From contig NC_087247.1 in the NCBI RefSeq assembly GCF_037042905.1, positions 59,481,920 through 59,545,919 on the forward strand: a DNA stretch of 64,000 nucleotides, written 5' to 3'. Below the pieces are notes generated by a model. The model ran no database searches. It had not been told where the DNA came from and worked only from the letters and a program-made list of their open reading frames with translations. Of the stretch, positions 58,920 through 64,000 are shown in pieces. Within the stretch, counting starts at the first letter, position 1, and every line of letters begins with the position of its first letter. Position numbers and translations under genes: made by a program. Source of the stretch: Lytechinus pictus. Taxonomy: Eukaryota > Echinodermata > Echinoidea > Temnopleuroida > Toxopneustidae.

Positions 58920-59970
58920 TACTTTGTGAAACACGTAGGCCTAGTCATACAATTCCAGTCAACAGATTGGGGCATCCATCAAGTACTCACTTGCAGGGTA
59001 ACAATCTCTTCTATACCAAATGGGCATGTTCTTCAGAAATTGAAAAAGGCATCTTTTTGTCCTGTAAAAGGGATTTATTTCATACTAGCATATTTCTACA
59101 TGAATGGTGGCAGGCCTTGGCAATCAACTCATTTTTATATTCTGTATGAATTTCCATTCAAGCATGAGGTCATATGAACAAAAATTAGAATGGAATCGGC
59201 AAAGCATAGATGTAATATTTACCCTGGTAAGCCAGTCTGCCTAAACAAAAAAATGATGTGAATAAAGAAAGCAAAATCAAACAAGCATAACATTGGAAAT
59301 AAGTATCAAGGGTGGAGGGGAATTAAAAGTCATAAGTACCTGTTGTTAGGAAGGAACTTTAACTCTTGTAATTTATGCAAATGCATAGATGGGTTCTAAA
59401 TCACAACAATTACATTCGTAACATTCCAGTTGGCTTTATTTTCGGAAGCCCAAGTACCAGTTTCAAATTTATAATATATTGCTTTATAAAGCTCATGAAT
59501 ACATAAATGCTTTATGGAATATAGGACATCAGAGAAGTTCTCAAATTTAGCACTGTACCAAAGTTGATAAAAGGAAAATTAGATTCTTACGAAAGTTCAA
59601 TATTTGAATATGTTCTGATCATTTGCACACTGTCATTTAATCCATGATTTACAATCTTCAATATTAGGTACTTTGCTTACAGTGCATGTTTCTGTATGTT
59701 TTATTTGTAGTTGAAATAATTAAGAAAATACAAGTTTACGTTCCTTCACGAAACGCATTTACACATTTGATCATTAATAAAAAATCATTAAAAGGGACAG
59801 TGAACAGTTGCCAAGATACAGTGTTCTGATATGTGAGTTTTGAACGACTTATGTTTTTTTTATCTAACTACCCGGTTAGCAGATAACTTATCAGTGGTGT
59901 AAAGAATGGACACAGAAGAAAGCAGCTTGACCCCTCTCCTTCATAACAACTCCCTTGTCTTAGAGTTTCT
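58920..59970. other. AT-rich intergenic DNA upstream of the epoxide hydrolase gene
   Basis: No exon or repeat ends were recognised. The open frames at 58926-59177 have no domain. Confidence 0.35.
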
Positions 59971-59972
59971 TT

Positions 59973-60838
59973 GGGTGTGTTTATGCTTCCACTTTTCAGG
60001 CCAGAATCAGCGTTTTCATACGTGATTAGTCCAAAACACAGTTGCATCCATGCTTACTTTCACGCTTTTAAACAACGTTTCAGAACACTGATTGTAAGCT
60101 TACAAAAAGGTACGTTTCAGAACATTGTTCGACCAGAATCAGGGTTTCTGGGGAAGTATAAACAGAACCACGATTAAACCTGTTTAAATGAGGTCAATTG
60201 GTACCGGTACATGCTTCCGGTGAGATGAAAATCCGCGGGCAAATACAGTCGCATGGTTCTAACAGGGAATTACCTCACACATCCCTGGTTCTATATAATA
60301 ATGACCAATGTACATTTGCATGTGTGATTATCAAGTTAAGTACTGTACTCTTCATCTAATTGTCATCACGATGTATGTTGAGGGATTTACAAAAAACCCG
60401 GAACATGAATTATGGTGAGGAGACATCGTTGGGCCAGAAGCCCCAGTAGCATGAATAAATAGATGTCTTATTATTTTCTTACGTAGACTTTAATATTCTT
60501 TATTTTGTTTTATTATTATCCTCACCATGGTAGAAATTCTATGGCTACATCAAGTAGCTCCATGCAATTACTAAAAGATCGGAAATTGTTTGAAGTTTAA
60601 ATAATAGTCGACCATAACGACACTCGGAAAAAAAAAACTTTCAAAAAATGGCGTGCCCAATTTGACCTCGCTTTCCTGCTCAACGGAGATTACGATGCGA
60701 AGCCAGCAGCAAATCGCGATTTCGCCTCTGAAAAACAAAGCATAAACAGCACCCACAGAACCACGTTTGCGAATGCCGATCTGAAACAACGTTTGAAAAC
60801 GCTGATTCCGTCTCAGCAATGGAAGCATAAACACACCC
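59973..60838. mobile_element. GGGTGTGTTTATGCTTCC-ended MITE in the hydrolase upstream region
   Basis: The ends GGGTGTGTTTATGCTTCC and GGAAGCATAAACACACCC are perfect inverted repeats. Subterminal 'cagaatcagcgttttca' / 'tgaaaacgctgattccg' and 'aaacaacgttt' extend the symmetry. It is 866 bp, non-coding, and ends 180 bp before the hydrolase ATG, so it may overlap the promoter. Confidence 0.75.
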
Positions 60839-61017
60839 TTTGAACAACATGCAATACAAATACAGCATGTTTTGCTGTAATTAAGCAGACTTTGCTCTGT
60901 TTACAATTCTGATTGTATGAAATACTCTTTGTGTTGTTCAGCAATAGTATAGGCAGCAGAACTAGAGCAGAGAGGTACCAATTATATCATTTTCCTACCG
61001 CTATACATAGGTCTATA

Positions 61018-63818
61018 ATGGGGAACCCTCTTCAGCTCTTCACTATCACAGGCCTGTTTTATCTGCCCTTTTTCCTACTTGGAGTACTAAGGGGCATTCT
61101 TGTTCTTCTGCTGTCCCTGGTCTTCAAAGGACCACGATGGGTGTTTCATCGAAAGACCAGGAACTCACGACCACCTTGCATGGAGGACTTGCAGCTTGGC
61201 TCCCATAAATTTGTTACTGTGGAGGTAGGACAACTGTAAGGTATTGATGTGCTATTCAATGCAATTCAATACTCACTGTTTGTACTATTCAATAGAAAAA
61301 ATACAGCTCTCTCTCTCTCTCTCCTCATCCCTCTGCTTGGTTTGCAGTCTGATTTGCTATACTATGATATTGTACATTCATCTGTGTCATTTCCACAATC
61401 ATGTCTAGTCTTCAAACATATACTCTTTTGACAATGCACATTCATATTGTAGAGATTACAAAACACTACCTTCTTTTTAATGGATTGAATCAAAGAAAGC
61501 TGAATTAAGTATTCTTCCACTGTTTTAATACCAAATATGCACACCAAGTACCTTCTCCCAGTTCAAAGAAAATATTTTATCCTTCTAGCAAGCTCTTGCA
61601 GTTTTATCCCTCTTCAGTTCTTGACTTTTACTTTTTATTCTGGGTACTCTTGGTACCTTTCTCTTGATTCTTCACTCTTAACATGTTTTACAGGGTCAGG
61701 CTTTCTGGCTTTTCTTGCCAAGTTATCCTACTCATATATCTATATCTGATCCAAACAGTAGTATGAAAGACCATAAATAATTTAATCTTTTAACCTATAA
61801 GAAGAAATTTCACCTTCCTACTTGAGAATATGCATTTCAAATTTCATTGCAAGAAATATGTCTCTTACCATTGCTATTTTACTTTCTACCTTACAATTCA
61901 CCTTTTTTATTTGTATTCCTTCTACTTTAGGATGTAAAGCTTCATATTGTAGAGTCGGGTGATCCTAAGAATCCTTTGATGTTATTTCTACATGGCTTTC
62001 CAGAATGCTGGTATTCATGGAGACATCAGATCAGAACATTCAATAAAGATTATCAGTAAGTATGACCTCATTCAAACAAAGTAACCAAATAAGGAAACAT
62101 TTCCAAAACATATTTCATTTACATGTATCAAAATAATGCAAATGAAATAAAAGAAATATGGAGAGCCCTTGATAGTAATACAATATGTAGTTGCTAAAAC
62201 CTCATCATGATATGAATAAAACAATACACATTTTAGTCTATCTCTGAAGGCAAGTCCATGCTATTATGACACAACCTCTTATTCAACATTCATAACTTTA
62301 TGACACAACCTCTTATTCAACATTCATAACTTTTGTCTTCCCTTTCATTGATTTATCTTTATGCAGTGTTCTACAACCTCATTAAACAATCATAATTTTG
62401 TACAAATGTTTGGTTTAAAATAAGTGATGCAGTTAATCTACATTTCTAACATTGTAAGCTTTTCTTATAAAAGCTTTATGATGTCTTGTGCAGTCTGCTT
62501 CATCCTTACACATTTACTCTTGTTTTTAAAATGCAACTTTTCTTTTAGTTAAGTCATCATCACTCAACTTGGACCATCAAAATTATGTGTTAAACAAATA
62601 ACCTCCTTTGATAAATTCATTAGTCTGTCCAACATTTTTTCAACTGGTTTGCTACTTTAGTTGTGTATCATTTGACATGAGAGGAACTGGTGAGTCAGAT
62701 GCCCCACTATCCAAGAAGTTCTACAGTCTAGATAAACTCACTGGTAATTATAATTACTATTCTTAGGTATTAATCTCATTGTCGGAGTTTTGCGTTTTGG
62801 CTATACAGGCAGTCAAGAAAAGGGCAACATATTAAAGATGCTGTGAAGTTCTCACTGAAATTAATAATAAATGAAATAAGAGACCTACTACTAGAGACTA
62901 TCCTTAATAGCCAATATTAGCTACAAAATCCCTTTGCCCAAAGAGATAGTATGAAACCCTGTTGGACCAGAGATGATTTCCCTTGAGTACATGGAGATCT
63001 TTAGACTATATTGTACCATTCAGAACTGTTGTTTCAAATTTACAATTGAGCACTAAATTATATACCGGTGTGTTGGCTCCGTTGGTAGAGCGTCTGTCTC
63101 ACAACTGGGAGGTCGGGGGTTCAAACCCCGGCCGCGGCAGACCAAAAGATGTTAAAAGATGGGAGTTGCTGCTACCCTGTTTGGCGTTCAACGATTAAAA
63201 GGGATAGAGCCTCGTCGATCTGGTGCTGCACAGCGGCTGCCGGGCCCATGATCAATTGGGCAAAGCAAATTTTTGGAGTATTTCATTTCATGTCTATTTC
63301 GAACAATAAAATATGGATTTTCATATTCATATGTGGAAGGACCCAGATCATCTTGAACACATATCATTCAATGATTAATTTTAGATCAGTATTCCTACCA
63401 CTAAAACATTGGGGGTTTTAGAATATTCTCTAAACCAAGTGACACAAACAATGATCTCAGTATATTTCTAAATACATTCTCAGACTAAACAAGTATTAGA
63501 TTTGAGAAGAAATTATAGCTGACAGTTGGTTAAAAGCCAACACATAATGTATTTAACTGATATAATAATATATTCACTTGAATAAATCACCTATATTTCT
63601 TCCTTTCTTTTCACAGAAGACATTCATAAGCTGATTGGTGTATTGGGTCATGATTCCTGTATCCTGGTAGGGCATGACTGGGGTGGTATGATCGCCTGGG
63701 ACTTTGCTACCCGTTACCCAGAACAGCTGAACAAACTAATCATTATAAATGCAGCTCATCCCAATAGATTCAGAGAACTCTTTCAAAGCTACTACTTACC
63801 TCAGCTGTGGCGCTCATG
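61018..63818 (+). CDS. Epoxide hydrolase, EPHX3/EPHX4-like, first four exons (3' part outside window)
   Basis: The exons are 61018-61224, 61931-62055, 62661-62743 and 63617-63818, all GT-AG and in frame (phases 0, 2, 1, then 2). The N-terminus has a hydrophobic membrane anchor (about residues 11-35), as in the membrane-bound EPHX3/EPHX4 subfamily. The alpha/beta-hydrolase motifs follow: HGFPE (90-94; oxyanion hole), RGTGESD (118-124) and the nucleophile elbow VGHDWGG with catalytic Asp159. The section NAAHPNRF then LPQLWRSW leads into the lid region. The lid tyrosines, the acid and the catalytic His lie beyond the window. These enzymes add water to lipid epoxides at the endoplasmic reticulum membrane. 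The start is the first ATG before the anchor. A SINE lies in intron 3. EPHX3 against EPHX4 cannot be decided in invertebrates from this part. Confidence 0.9.
62265..62332. repeat. Perfect 34-bp tandem duplication in hydrolase intron 2
   Basis: TATGACACAACCTCTTATTC and the following 14 bases are repeated once, directly adjacent. It is probably replication slippage. Confidence 0.9.
63064..63266 (+). mobile_element. tRNA-derived SINE (Val-CAC-like head) in hydrolase intron 3
   Basis: The A box TGGCTCCGTTGG is at 63073-63084 and a consensus B box GGTTCAAACCC at 63118-63128. The body matches 46783-46975, with an extra 'ggcgttcaacgattaaa' block absent there. It is in the same orientation as the gene. 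Confidence 0.85.
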
Positions 63819-64000
63819 GTAATTTTATACCATATATTCTTTTTCACTTCTTTTCTACTGAAATGTAGGCAAGTGTTTCTGTATCCTTCACTCATCAAGT
63901 TTGAACAGTGAAAGATGAAAAGTTTTGTAGTAAACCAATTGTTATCAGGAATTCTGGGATTCTATGACAATACTCAGAAATCTCCTCAAGCTTGCATGGA
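63819..64000 (+). other. Start of hydrolase intron 4
   Basis: The donor gtaatt is at 63819. No further exon appears before the window ends. Confidence 0.6.

Overview
The window is intron-rich, AT-rich eukaryotic DNA from an animal. It has GT-AG introns, vertebrate-style gene families (ankyrin/SOCS-box proteins, inositol pentakisphosphate 2-kinase, alpha/beta-hydrolase epoxide hydrolase) and very dense, mostly short DNA-transposon relics. The repeat landscape looks most like an echinoderm, probably a sea urchin: TA-flanked fold-back elements starting AAAGG, a repeat carrying TGACCTTTGACCT, and tRNA-derived SINEs. That taxonomic placement is an inference from memory and could not be searched here. 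No operons, CRISPR arrays or prokaryotic features are present.

Four protein-coding genes can be assembled exon by exon. (1) At the left edge, on the + strand, are the last two coding exons of an ankyrin-repeat SOCS-box (ASB) gene (530-724 and 2314-2441); the rest lies outside the window. A Penelope-like retroelement fragment sits in its last intron. (2) On the - strand, from 22070 down to 14863, is a complete six-exon ASB gene (292 codons plus stop, six ankyrin repeats, SOCS box). Its last two introns have the same phase as those of gene 1, so the two are tail-to-tail paralogues. A CpG-rich block at 31.6-31.9 kb is a candidate distal promoter. (3) On the - strand, from 52631 down to 41163, is a twelve-exon inositol-pentakisphosphate 2-kinase (IPPK), 474 residues, joined without a frame break. 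(4) On the + strand from 61018 to the right edge are the first four exons of an EPHX3/EPHX4-type epoxide hydrolase. IPPK and the hydrolase are divergent and share an 8.4-kb intergenic region.

The gene products act in separate processes. ASB proteins are substrate receptors of Cullin-5 ubiquitin ligases, IPPK makes phytate (InsP6), and the epoxide hydrolase opens epoxides at a membrane. Nothing suggests that they form one system.

Most of the remaining sequence is layered mobile DNA: a Tc1/mariner element with a nearly intact transposase (one in-frame stop), several hAT-like and TA-type MITEs with recognisable ends, SINEs, a LINE tail, and at least three cases of elements nested inside older elements. 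Long stretches (8.1-13.0, 28.7-30.2 and 53.1-54.6 kb, and most introns) hold nothing I can recognise. I did not find a convincing previously undescribed gene system. The most useful observations concern nested repeats, repeat-borne nuclear-receptor-like half-site pairs, and the two ASB paralogues.
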